Shown: positions 22,784 through 35,023 of the stretch, one piece after another
Position numbering within the stretch: position 1 is the first letter of the stretch
Layout: the number at the start of each line of letters is the position of its first letter
Assembly (NCBI GenBank): GCA_016748015.1
Contig: JAAOMT010000721.1
Location: 50,634 to 99,581 of the forward strand
Reading direction: 5' to 3'
Source of the DNA: Geosiphon pyriformis
Lineage: Eukaryota > Glomeromycota > Glomeromycetes > Archaeosporales > Geosiphonaceae
DNA length: 48,948 nucleotides
The notes under the pieces: generated by a model
What the model saw: the letters and a program-made list of their open reading frames with translations, nothing else
Databases searched by the model: none
Told to the model about the DNA's origin: nothing
Made by a program: the position numbers and the translations under genes

Positions 22784-24475
22784 TTATGAATTTTATGAGC
22801 ATATATTTAAGATTTTTATTAACAAATTTTAAATATTTTTGCGGGTTATATAACATGTGGTCATTATATAGAGTATATGCTGTTTTCGCTGAATTTAAAA
22901 AAATTTTCGAATTATTAATTCCTAAATTTTGAAAAGTTCAGTATTTAAGATCTGATATTACATATAGATTAAAAGTCATATATTCTAATGCAACCTTGTT
23001 AAGCAACTGAATTGATTTTGAAATCGAGAGTAAAATTATAATGCTCTATTGATAGTTAAAGTAGTTTTTTTAAGTTGTGCCATAAAATGATGGGACAATA
23101 GAAGAAATTGGTCAAAGTGGGTCCAAATTTCAAAAAAGTGCATAAAGGATACACAAGCCTTGGTGATTATAAATTCATTATCAGGCACAGACTGAGTTTA
23201 GAAGATTATGAAATATTGAAGTTTTTAAATTTCTAGGAAATTGGCTTGCCAGAAACTTATTTAAGCTTTCAAATTGCTATCATAATGCATGAAACTATTC
23301 ACAAGAAATCTTTCTAAATTGAGTAGTTATTTACGCAAATGTAAAAGTATGCTATGTTTAATAAAATTTTGTCTCATTTATTGCCAGTTGTTCTAGTGGT
23401 TTTTTGGAGAAACGAAACCGTAAGATTGCTTATCAACTCTTTTTTTTAGGTGTATAATGTTGTATTAACATCGTATCACAATTTAAAAATAGCTTTTATT
23501 TGTGCCCATTTAAGATATAGCTTTTAGAAACATTCATTTTTATAAATCATTTTACTTAGGTCCAAATGGGATAAGATTTCTTAATTTCAAAAAAATTTGG
23601 AGTTGATTAATTTTAATTTTTGTTAATTATAATTTGAATTAAGATACTTTTTTCAATTTAGTGGAAAAAAATTGATACCACATTCTAGTTCCTAGTTATA
23701 GTAGCCAGTAAACCTACACGTTTAAGTTTGAAGTCTCGTATTAATAGTATTGAGACGCAGCAACCAAATTTTGGGTCATTTTAAATAAATAAAGAAACCT
23801 ATGATTTTGTGTACATAAATAAAAACACTAATGTTACACTTAATAATACATGACCAGTCATACTAAAGAATTCACATTGTACGATTAAAAATAAAATCAT
23901 TATTTCATTCGTAAATAAATAGTTTTAAACTTTAATTATAAATTGACAGAATTAATATTATTAAAATGTGAGATTTTTCACAAAGAATTTTCTTTTTGTA
24001 TTTCTTAATTTAAAAACAAGTTTGAAAGGATTGAATCGTTAGTTAATTAATTTTAAAAAAATTAAGCTTTAGAATGTGATTTATGAAGTGAATAAAAGGA
24101 AAAAACTTGTTTGTTAAAAATAATATTAGGGGGGACATTATTTTGTTTGATAATATTCTTCAGTCTGCTTTTGAAAAATCGTGTTGAAAGAGGATGTGAA
24201 TTGTGTAAGACAACAGTAAAATCAGCTACGAAATTTATACCATTTCTATCATCAAAAAAGATTTTTTGTTTCACTATATATTTGTAACAACAAAAAGGTT
24301 ACATTTTTTCTAATTCCTAATTTAGAAACTCGACAAAGAGAAGGTGCACTTCAATTTGAACGCCAAATTGTACTATTTAAACCAAGCCAAAACAATAAAT
24401 ATATCGTTCGCACTTAAGTAAAGTAGTCTTTTAAATCATTTTCAATTTGAGTTAATCCTAACAGCTAAACCTATA
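22784..24475. other. Gene-free spacer
   Basis: Region between the P450 3' end and the membrane protein gene. Nothing assigned. Sequence at 23060-23230 is less AT-rich but has no sustained frame. Confidence 0.5.
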
Positions 24476-24655
24476 ATGAACATAGAACTCCCAATCGTCA
24501 AAGAAAGGCAAACGGAACCATTCGTCCTATTTCTTAGTCGTCGAATCACCTTTACGATATTTATATTATGGATTCTCATATATACCATTTTCTTGATCTT
24601 AACGATTAGCCAGGAAACTCCTTCAAATAAAGCTCGCTTATACGAAAGAAAATAG
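24476..24655 (+). other. Possible upstream exon with a membrane segment
   Basis: From ATG 24476 a 59-codon frame encodes a polar N-tail (MNIELPIVKERQTEPFV) and then a strong transmembrane segment (RRITFTIFILWILIYTIFLI). It ends at a TAG after ETPSNKARLYERK. Base composition is gene-like. It lies 100 bp upstream of, and on the same strand as, the membrane protein gene. It may be that gene's true first exon, but I find no GT donor that joins it in frame, so a frameshift or a separate remnant is also possible. Confidence 0.45.
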
Positions 24656-24755
24656 GATCTCCGCTCCATGTAAATAAAAGATTCCCAAGTTCCGACAATT
24701 TTTAACACAAACAATATTTATATTTTAATAGGTTTAAAATAAGATCTGAAAACTA

Positions 24756-26531
24756 ATGACATGTAAATTTTGTTTCATTATAGCTTTTTATTTCACAGCT
24801 AGTTTTCAATTTGAATTGTCCTGCGCGAAAACCCAATGGAATTGTAAGTTAATTCTTTTTTTCAAGATATCACAGATAGAAAGTTTCAAATTTCAAAATT
24901 TTACATTTCAAATCCAGCCGACAAAGTATTTGATTGTCCTGATTATGCGAATAAGGTAACAAAAAACTCAACCACAAACACATATAAGGGTGTATTTCTG
25001 CCATATAAACAAAAATTTGGAGATGACGATGATTCAGAAGGGACAGATTTGCATTCTCTTCTAATAAGTATTCGGGTTACCGATCCGCTTAAACTTGATC
25101 AGTTAAGCTTTATTAAGATGCAAGTACTAGATGCAGGTATGCTTTCAGACAGATAGTTGGTTAAAAAAGAAATGTTAATATTCAAATAAGTCTGTAATTT
25201 TCGAAATGAAATTTTCAGATTTTAATGAAGATATTTTGAATCCGAAGTTTGATCAATTCCTTACGACCATCTATGCTTTAAACACATATTATCTCATTAA
25301 TGGGCAGGTAAGTATTCGGATTCATTTTACTAATCTATTAATGCCTTTCCTTAATATGTTTTGGATAAAATTTTCTTATGGTCGAGCTCTCAATTTTTTC
25401 TCAAAATTCTTTTTATATTTGATTATTAATATAGGTGAATTTATTCGGGTATTCAAAAGTGAGAAGGGAGATTTTACCACAAAATCCAATCGCATTTTCT
25501 CGAAAACGAGTTTCTATTCCATATATTACCTCTTCTCTCGGTAACTAATTTTTCTATTTGAAAATTTTAAGAAAGTGGCAAAATGTCTGGAGATTCTTCA
25601 ACAGGCCTTTATGGAATAGTTCTAATTCGCGTAAAAAGTTTTCTGGTCCTTAATGAAATTGAAGAAAGGTATTTATTGCTATCTTCAATTCTGAATTTTA
25701 TTTTTAAAGCCTAGCATTCAAATTATCTATGTCCCCCATCGAAATCTATAAGATTTTTATTTAATGAGAAAATTGTTCAGTTAGGCGATATTTTTTTATT
25801 AGATGAAATTTTTTTCATCCGCAATTTCATTTCTCATATTCTATTTTGAGACCCAAAACCCTTTTTGCTGGGTTCGTTTTATAGGAAAGACGTATATTTT
25901 ACTTATTCAAATTTTTTCTTAATCAATTTAAAGACCAAATACGGTAACTTAAATACTAAGTTTCGAGTATTAGATATAGCAAAAAATTGATTACATTTTC
26001 TTTAAGCTCCTAGCCGCTTTCGGTCTCTTTGGCGGATTCTCGGCATTAGCAATTGGATTTTATAAGATGCTTTTCGGCAAGTGACTTCAGAAATTTCATG
26101 TTTGGATTGATTAAAAATAATGTAACTAAATATTTTTAATATTTTTCATTAAAACTCTAGGAGCTCACCGATTACAGCCATGGGGGCTAGTACAAAAATT
26201 TTGTGGGACCAGAAAAATTTCTGGCCAATTTGACCTCCGTAAATCACTTTCCATAATTCCATTGATTCCGAAGCAATCTTCGAATCAAAATCTTAATCCA
26301 CAGGAAATTAGTCAACGGTTGGATGATTTGGAACTAATCTTACGCGAATATGTAGTTGATGCATCACATTTGGTGAATATCAATCGAATACCGATCGCTA
26401 ATCAGCAAACCAATTTAGCGACACAAAATCCAACATCACTAGAAAAGGATCCCAATATGAGTGTATTTGTTGATGAATTTGGCGTTTGGCAACCGAACGG
26501 AGCAAGGACCTCCTCCTCAATTGCAACTTAG
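24756..26531 (+). CDS. Single-pass membrane protein with 8-exon structure, unassigned
   Basis: Model: exons 24756-24843, 24918-25136, 25219-25307, 25435-25540, 25572-25668, 25934-25943, 26007-26076, 26161-26531; every phase fits and the product is 349 residues. It starts with a signal-peptide-like MTCKFCFIIAFYF segment. A lumenal or extracellular region follows (VFDCPDYANK, a DDDDSEGTDLHS stretch, GLYGIVLIRVKSF). A transmembrane segment sits at about 204-226 (LLAAFGLFGGFSALAIGFY). Then comes a short HRLQPWGLVQ motif and a cytoplasmic tail with a coiled-coil-like ISQRLDDLELILREYV. Odd points: a 10-nt exon restores frame before the membrane segment; the next intron starts with GC; the intron before exon 5 is only 31 nt, or 52 nt if exon 5 begins at 25593. 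A first exon at 24476 would replace the signal peptide. I cannot name the family; a receptor-like or adaptor role is only a guess. Confidence 0.7.
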
Positions 26532-26567
26532 AATTGATAATCCTTGAGATACTTATGTCATTCACAT

Positions 26568-26590
26568 TATATATATATATATATATATAT
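26568..26590. repeat. (AT)n microsatellite
   Basis: About 11 AT dinucleotides, 40 bp after the stop codon of the membrane protein gene and probably within its 3' untranslated region. Confidence 0.95.
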
Positions 26591-29500
26591 GTATGTTTTA
26601 TTCTAAAGACAAGTGACTAACGATTCACTTGATAACAAACAAATGAATTTTTACAATCTACTATTAAATGAAAAATCACAAATTTATGTTAAATAAATCT
26701 AATTCTAAATACTCATTATTATAAATATATTCAAAAAAATAAATACCTTAAAAATTTTTTATTCCAGCAATAACAATTTCAATTAAATAAAATATTTATT
26801 TTTCCCAAAAAATTTACTAAAAAAACTATTGGTAAAAAGTATTATGTGATATACAAATTTGATAGAAATTAAACATTGAGATTTATTTATGTTTATTTGA
26901 CGTCTAAAAGTCCAGATAAAAAATTTGTTTTTAAATAAATGCCAATAAAAAAAATCATTTATTTTGGATTACTTATTCAAGAAATTTGAGGTTGTAATAT
27001 TTTCTGGGCTAATAATTCTAATTTAAATAATTCTTGTGATTAATGATTTCTTTTAACTAGAATGTTTAAAAACTAATTAATTTTAAGTGTTTCTAAAATT
27101 AACTCTCATTTTTATTTTTAATGAAAATTTAAGATCTTTTTAATTACCACATTAAAATTCAATTAATGTAACTTAAAATCAACAATAATTATTATATATT
27201 TTAATTATATAGCTATTTTTTTAATAAACTTTTTACTTACATATTTGTTTTTTTTAATATAAAGTTTTAAAAATTGAAATATATTTTATAGAAATCAATA
27301 ACTAAAATAAATACATTTATCTGTTTTAAATTGCCAAATATTTGCTTGATAATCTCAATATATTGTACATTACAAATTTAAAATTATAAAATTATCTAAT
27401 ATAATTAATTAAATGTGCTTTCAAAAACATCTATTTTAATAGTTTTATTATCTGTTTTTACATAATAATATTGTAACTTTGTATATATATTTTGTTTTAG
27501 AATTGATTTAGCTTTATTATTTTGATAAATAAAAATATTATTATTAAATAATAAGTTATAAAATAAGTTATAGCAAAACTTAATGTTTTGATATAAAATA
27601 TTTTCTATTTGATATTTTTTAAAATTAAAAAATTAATAGAAATTTACCAAAAACAGCATTTATTTTCTTTACTATCTCTTATTTTATTCAATTTAATATT
27701 TTTGATAAACATTTTTAATTCTGAGAATATATTGTAACATTGTTGTTTTTTAATATAATAATTTTAAAGATTATTGTTTTGTAAGACAGTAAAACTGTCA
27801 GACAAGTAAATTCAATTCGAAAAATTTAATAAATTAGTTTAATCTTTATATAATTATTTAATTTTACAATGAGTAGGTTTTCTTTGAATATAACATTTAA
27901 CAATTAACAATAAAACAGTTTAATAGTACTATTATACATTATATTATATTTTAATATTGTTTTACTTTACAAAAATAATATTTAAATTCCAATTTTACTG
28001 TTAATTTTAACTTTTTATTCCACAGACAAATAATATTTTATAAAACTATTTATATATATAATATAATATTCATTATCCAAAAATTATATATTGTTATTTT
28101 AATTGAATAAAAAATTAGAACTGAAATTAGCTTTTGAAATATAATATATGATTAATATTTTATTATATTTACATTTAAAGTCCTCATTAATAAATAGAAT
28201 AAAATTAAAGATTTTCGTTAAATAATACTACTTAATTTAAAAATATTTTAGGTTTTGATTAAATAATAATATTTAAACTTTATTTTTTTATTTTAATAAT
28301 ATATTTAACCTAAAATAAATTGCATAAAACTGTAACAATATTTAATATAAGCTGTATATTTTTATTTTTGTCAATATTTAAGAGTAAATTTAGAGCTTTA
28401 ATTGTAATATTAATTTTATAATTAAATATAAATTTATGTTTTGTATAAATATATATTTATAGAATTATTATTATTAACTTTACAAATATCTTTTAAGATT
28501 CTTAATAAACTTATAATATTAGATAAATACATTTAACATTAATACATAAAAATTTTATATATTCATTTATTCAATTCAATATATTTTATTGTAAGCCAAT
28601 TTTTAATCTTATTAATAATATAATTTTGTTTATATGTAATTTTCTCTGTAGTTTTTTTTTATAATTGGAAAAAATCTGAATTTTATAATATAATAAAATA
28701 CTTTTTACTTTAAGTCAACAGAAAATTTTAAATGTTTATTAATTATTAAATTAGCACAAATATGACTGTATTTTCAAGATAACATAATATATTGTGCTAC
28801 AATAAAATTTAAGCCAAGTAATATTTTAATTCATAATACTTTTTTTTATATTTAAATTAATCTAAATAGTTAAAAAATATTTTTTTTCTAAATATTGCCA
28901 AAAAAAATAAACTATATACTTACTTTGACTTTACTTCATATTTTTTTTAATTGTTTATAAACATTAACAAAAAAATGTTAGCATAACAAAATAATAAAAT
29001 AAACTGCAAATAAATAACAAGTATTATTATTATCAATCAGACTTTATACATTAAAAACAAAATAAAATACAATTATATGATTCTGGACTTTATTTTTTTA
29101 ATAATTTGCTATAAATTTATTTACAAATGTAAATTAAGTTGTATACTTTCGAATTAGAATAAATTCAAAAAATTCACTTTTACAGTCTTCTTTACAGTTT
29201 CAACTTTATTACTAACAAAACAAATCACAAATAAATACAATTAGCAAAATTAAAGGGTCAAAAATAATCTTATTGATTTTTTTTGTTACTAATTGGCCAA
29301 TTATCATGAATGCAGCTTATAAAATATGTTTATATCTTTTTTTCCTACAACAAAGACATATTAGCAAAATTTTATTTTACTTCAAAGTAAACTAACTTTT
29401 CCAAATTTCGAATAGAACATAAACACATATTATTTCAGAATATCTTAATATTTTTAATTAAAACCAAAAAGTCGAAATAATAAGAACTCATATATATATA

Positions 29501-29599
29501 AAAGTTTCAAAAAGATCTAAAATAAATATAATAAAATTTTTACTGTCTGTTTGCTGTTAATCTGCTTGATTTTTCTTGCATAAATTAAATATTTACTTC

Positions 29600-30510
29600 T
29601 GAAAATTTCATTTAATAGGTTTTACTTAAGACTATGGCAAATATTGAGCTGACAAATAATTTTTTAAGAGTTCTAAAATAATATTTTATCAATGTTTATA
29701 GGAGCCACAGCAAACAAAAATACAACATCTGAGCTAACAAAAAGTACCCTAATTATACTGCAGTAAGCCAAAAAAAATAACAAACCAATATTTTTATAAT
29801 GTCTAATATAACAAAATTTGGTTATTCATGTAAAAAATAGTGAAAATAAATAGATTAGCTATGTGAAAAAAAAAACAAATATTGCGGAAATTTTAAATAA
29901 AGTTGAATTGATATTAAAAATATTTAATAAATTAACTATATATATATATATATATATTATTTAACAGCTTAATGAATAATTATAGTAGGTTTTCGAAATT
30001 ATACTAACTTATATTGTATATGATTTTATTCTAATTAAGCATTAATCTTTTTGACAAATATTTAAGCTAATTAATAATTCTTTAGAATATGCTATAGAAG
30101 ATCTAAAATAACACTTCATTAATGCTTATAAGACCACAATAAATATTAAACTGATTAATAATTCTTTAAATGTATTATAGTAAGCCAAAAAAAATGACAA
30201 ATCAACATTTTTATGATCTTCAAAATTGTATTAACTTATATTATACAATTCTATTTCAATTAAACATTGACTCTTTTAATAGATTTTACTTACGATTATA
30301 ACAAACACTTGAGCTGACTAATAATTTTTAAGTGTGTTATAAGAGATCTAAAGTAACATTCAATTAATGTTTATAGAGTTACAGCAAATATCAAACTGAC
30401 TAATAATCTCTTAGATGTATTATAGCAGACCAAAAAAAATGACAAACAAATATTATTATAATGTTTTTTCAAAATTGTACCAACCTATTTTGTATACAAT
30501 CCTATCTTAG
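29600..30510. repeat. Degenerate tandem repeat, about 245-bp unit
   Basis: Three or so copies. Anchor words recur in the same order: gagctgactaataattttt, then a block ending agatctaaaataac, then a second actgactaataattct, then agccaaaaaaaatgacaaa, then aattgtactaactta. The agccaaaaaaaat anchor falls at 29764, 30181 and 30426. The first copy is interrupted by about 170 bp that includes a TA run near 29938-29957. The unit itself contains a half-repeat about 80-86 bp apart. Confidence 0.8.
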
Positions 30511-31159
30511 AAAAGTATTAAAAATTTCTATAAAAGATAAAGTAAACAATTAATTTTTAGGTTTTAAAGCAATTTATTTGTCTTTTTGCATATTCTATTA
30601 TTAAAATATGTATTGTCGACTGTTGTTTTTAGCTTTTTTCATATGTAATTCAAGATTTTGGTCTTGTTATTATAGAATTAGCTATTTTCTATACACCACT
30701 TTTCAAAAAAATTCAGAAACTACAGATTATATTTAAGTAGAAATGTACTATAAAAATACCATAAAATAAAGCAAAGTGTATTTGTAAATGTTTATATATA
30801 TTTATAAGTATTTATGAGTGTTTATGAAAATTTTTTTAATTCAATATTATCAAGTCAATTCACTAATCAACATCACATGTTTACTTATCAACATTACATA
30901 CTCACTTATTAGCTGATTTTGATTCAAGTATTTGAGCACTATGCTGTTTAAATTAGAATATTATTTGGCCTGTTGTTACTAAAGATTTTACTACCTTTCT
31001 CTCAATGTTGTTAATGCTGTTTTGCTGTTAATTCTACTGTTATTGAAAATCAGTAAACCTCTGATAAGCTAATTTTTCTTTCAAAGTATCTCTTTATACT
31101 TTGAATAGTATATGCTCTTGGGCTTAGGATAAAATAGCCAATTTTGTGCCAATTACTTG

Positions 31160-31293
31160 TGTAGTTACTTTGTAGTAAAAGTCAACTCTTTTACAAGAAA
31201 ATCTTATCTGTAAGCTTCCCAAATAATGTGTAGTTACTTTGCTATGAAAGTTAACTCTTTTATAGGAAATCTTGACTGTAAGCTACTCAATAA
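31160..31293. repeat. Tandem duplication, about 68-bp unit
   Basis: Two adjacent copies beginning gtgtagttactttg; each continues with aaagt(c/t)aactcttt and ends tgtaagct. Confidence 0.88.
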
Positions 31294-32681
31294 AAAAAAA
31301 TAAAAAGTAAAAAAAATAAACGAAAGAAAAGAAAAATAAAAAATTTGTTCAAGTAAGTTGTTTCAGATCCAGGTCTGGAAATTATTAATGTTTACTAAAA
31401 TTGGTAGCTAATCAATTTCAAAATATTAGTTTTTAAATAGATAATTTCAAGTAATAATTATTAAGATTTTTGGTTTTTCAAGGTGATTTTATTGAGTGAT
31501 TTGTAGTAACTAATTATTGATTCTAAAGTAAGATATCTTGAGTGAAAATACATTTTCTCGAAAAGAAGCTCTTTTTTATATAACTTGTTGTAGTATTATT
31601 CTATAATCTAGCACTTTTTTTTTAGCTTTTATTTTCTATTAAAATAAATTTTTACTTTCTTTCGATCGTTTTCAGCATTTTAATCACAAATCGTATTCTG
31701 TATTTTTACTTTTTTATTAATTAATATTTAATTTTAAATGATTATAAATATAATATTATCAATTTTAACATGTCAATAAAAGATCTCTTTTCATATAAAA
31801 AAAATGAAATGAAAAATAATTTATCACCTGAAGGTAGCTATATTCGCAATGAATTAACTGTAAAAGTTCATTTTAGATGAAAATCAATCTCTTTAAATGA
31901 TGAAGTGCTTAATCTTAAAAGCTTTATAAACGATATAATTTAAGTGAAGATATATATTACCAAATTATTCATTTATATCTTAATTAAGCTATTCTCGTGC
32001 ATAGAAAAAATACCTGTCGTCAACTTTAATAAAAGTTATATGATACCTCATGGAGTGAATTCAATAATGGTTTGGGCAAAAGTTGAAACACCATGCATTA
32101 ATAAATTTTCATCCCAAAGAATATGTAATTTTCGAAAGGTTCGCTAAAAATCATTCTTGTTATTATTAGCAATTGCTACAGATATATTTATATTTGATTA
32201 ATTCAAAGTATAGTTATCATGATATATTTATTAGTAATTCATAATAATTTTATTTTTAAGAAAAAATAATTGAATCTTTCAAATCGTGTGAAAGTTTAAA
32301 ATCTGGTTTACATCATTTTACCACAATATCACTAATGCCAATTTTAATTTTTTTTTGAATTAAAGAGGAAACAAATTATCGGCTAAAAGTTCCCAAACAC
32401 GAATTAATTGAGGATAAAAAATTAAGGGCCATGCTTTTCTATGGCTCTTGGTTAGAAAGAATGGTTTAAAATTAAAATTTTTGTGTATATAGCAATAAAA
32501 TAACTAATTTTGTACTTGGAGGATAAAAATATTTTCGAATATTTTTTTCATAGCAAAATTATCAATCGTCTTTAAACTTTCATAATTCCAAGTAGCAGAT
32601 CCCTGCTCGTCTCTTTAGATTATTGTTAATTCAAATCTATATCAAAACTGGAAAATACATTAATATATGATAATCATAGGG

Positions 32682-32689
32682 TATATAAG
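32682..32689 (+). promoter_or_regulatory. TATA box candidate
   Basis: tatataag, 80 bp upstream of the first ATG (32769) of the broken secreted-protein gene and in a more mixed sequence context than the AT-only block before it. Confidence 0.45.
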
Positions 32690-32768
32690 CTAATTCGTGT
32701 TAAAGTACCTTCTCTTTAAATTTCAGATTAGTTACCAAAAAGAAATTTAAATTTAACAACAACCAAGT

Positions 32769-33255
32769 ATGTATAGGACAATTGAGGTTTGCCTATTTAT
32801 TTCGTTCTCTTTCCTTATTTTCGTCATTGCTTCTACTGCAAAGATCTGAAAGATTTTGCTACAAGATATCGAAAATGGCTCGTATCATTAACTTATTGAT
32901 TATCTTTGTTATTGACGTTATATCTGATTCAGTACATTCTATCAATGAATACGCTTCGTAATTGATTCCATCTTATGCTTATAGATAATAATCTAACTAG
33001 ATTCTAAAAATTCTCAACCAGCTAAAACTCAAAACATTAAAAACTTTAAGCGAAAATTTAAACCCCACTTTGATACTTTCACCCATAATTCCAAAATTTT
33101 AACAAAGCTATTATATTGAGAATGAAGATAGGTTTGGTAGCGGTTATTATTCTAGATGTAGAAGAAGATTTAGGAAATTATGCCGTAATCTAAATCTCAA
33201 AGGTTATAATCTGTGCAACAAAATTTTGGCCATTTTGGAGAAGTTCATAGCATGA
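32769..33255 (+). pseudogene. Small secreted basic Cys-containing protein, frame broken
   Basis: Two signal-peptide-like starts follow a TATA box: ATG 32769 (MYRTIEVCLFISFSF..., stop at 32847) and ATG 32875 (MARIINLLIIFVIDV..., stop at 32959). Downstream, 33000-33116 reads a hydrophilic stretch (DSKNSQPAKTQNIKNFKRKF...) in the frame of the first ATG. Then 33103-33255 reads a basic 50-residue C-terminal part (SGYYSRCRRRFRKLCRNLN, later NLCNKILAILEKFIA) with three Cys, in the frame of the second ATG. A possible GTAATT...AG intron at 32958-32999 does not reconcile the frames. I read it as a recently broken secreted-protein gene, or one whose splicing I have not resolved. No family recognised. 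Confidence 0.5.
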
Positions 33256-34920
33256 CGATGGACCGGACAAAGTATAAGAAGAGAAAACGTGATTATGTAT
33301 TATAAAACAGATTTTACTTTTATATAAAATTTAGAATGTTGTAGATTTTAGGATAAATTATGATAGTTCAAAAAATTTTTATTTTACATTTACATAATTG
33401 AATAAAATTTATTGAATGGATATATAATAATCTTTATTGAATATCTTATAATTCCATGTCCAATCTTTCAGTTCATATGAAAGAGAAAATGAGTTGCAAG
33501 CTTTTAAATTTTTTGAACAAATTAACTATCAAATTAAGGTGAATTAAAATTTTATTTTCAGAGTATCAAGTAATTGGGTAGATTTGAATGTCAAGTTTCT
33601 TATTGAAAGTATTGATTTTAGATTTGTTGCTTAGTGGTAAAATTTTCATTTTCATTTTCATTTTCAATTAGAAATTGAATTTAAAAAGAATCAAAAAAAG
33701 TTTATTTGACTTAGATTTTATATCATCATTTTGAAAATTCAGACCTAAACTAAGGATAAAATGTATTGTACTAATAAAAAAAATTAAGTACATGTATATT
33801 TCAAAAAAGCCTCATTTTTTTTAAATTAAGCTGCTAATAATAATCTTAAAGAAATTGATATTCGTAAATTTTGGTAGAATGATGAGAAATGAGGAAAATA
33901 AATTATTCATACTTCAAATGTATGATTTAATAATTTGCTGGAAATTAACGTTCTTAATGATTTATTATTCTATGAAATGGGAAAATTTAAAAAAAAATTT
34001 TTTTTTTCAGGTCATATCCAATTATTAAACAAATAAGTTTCAACCATTATTATTTTTATTGCATAAAATTATCTGTTTTCACGAACTCTTGGCACCACTT
34101 AATTTCATTCTTTTTTCAGAAATATAAAAAAATTTGAAAATTTTTTGATGATATTGTTGCTTTAAGTTATTGGTTCTAGTTTATGTATCTTGAACTCAAA
34201 TTTCAGATGAAAATTTTAGTTCCTTTTAAATTGAGCTGTATACTAAATATGCATCGAACTAGCAAAACTACAAGTTCTCCTAACAATTTCAAAAAATTAG
34301 TAAATTGTTGACCCCTATATTCATGTCTGAAATTTCAAAATCAAAACGCACATGTAATGTAGTGACTCGTTGTATCAATGTGATATGTGATACTCATAAA
34401 TTATGAGACATATGTAGTTTTTATATAATATACATTTAAATAAGTCAGTTTATATGCGTAGGAATAAGGAGCCTGATTTCGTGATAAGTTTTTTTTTAAT
34501 CTTATCAAAGAAATGAATCAAAGATATCCTCTCATTTTCGTAAATGCGAGCCGACGATCAAATTGTTATTATTCTCCATTATAGAAAATAAGATGTGATA
34601 CAAATGACTATTTTCAATTTTTTACCAAATAATTTGCGCTTGCCCTTAAATAGCGGTATAATGAAGCGCTAATTAAACGGTTCTAACAATGCTATAAATT
34701 TATATTTTTAAGGATCAAAGTCTTAAATCTTTCAAAACATTTGGGAGTTCATTTTTATATTAAATTGAAAAAGTCAAACAATGTTGTTATGTAATGGACA
34801 TGAAAACTTAGGAAACATGTGATCTTTAAATCAATTTTTTTATATAAAAATTCTCAATTCAAATAAGATCTAAAAGCCATTTTAAATTAAACAGAAATTG
34901 TTAATATTATACTTTGTCTA
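33256..34920. other. Gene-free spacer
   Basis: Moderately AT-rich with no supported gene. Contains a TTTTCA hexanucleotide run at about 33642-33666. Confidence 0.5.
33642..33666. repeat. (TTTTCA)n hexanucleotide run
   Basis: Four tandem copies of the six-base unit ttttca. Confidence 0.9.
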
Positions 34921-34925
34921 TTATT

Positions 34926-35022
<97 letters not shown>
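34921..35022. repeat. (ATT)n microsatellite
   Basis: About 100 bases of ATT/TTA repeat with two AGT interruptions near its left end. Same motif as the array at 12374-12512. Confidence 0.97.

Positions 35023-35023
<1 letters not shown>

Larger units (their letters stand above)
26591..32681. other. Six-kilobase gene-free AT-only block
   Basis: Almost pure A+T from 26650 to about 29500 with no coding potential. Tandem repeats follow (29600-30510 and 31160-31293). A short frame at 31944-32147 contains IMVWAKVE, which loosely recalls the VMVW motif of Tc1/mariner transposases, but it is too short to call. Confidence 0.65.

Noticed and set aside
24442-24714. Minus-strand 90-residue frame upstream of the membrane protein
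   Set aside because: The plus strand over the same bases encodes a polar tail plus membrane helix with better composition and matching orientation to the downstream gene.
29600-30510. CRISPR array
   Set aside because: Repeats are degenerate and 245 bp long with no regular short spacers, and the genome is eukaryotic.
31944-32147. Transposase fragment suggested by IMVWAKVE
   Set aside because: Only a few residues resemble the Tc1/mariner VMVW motif and no other motif or terminal repeat is nearby.
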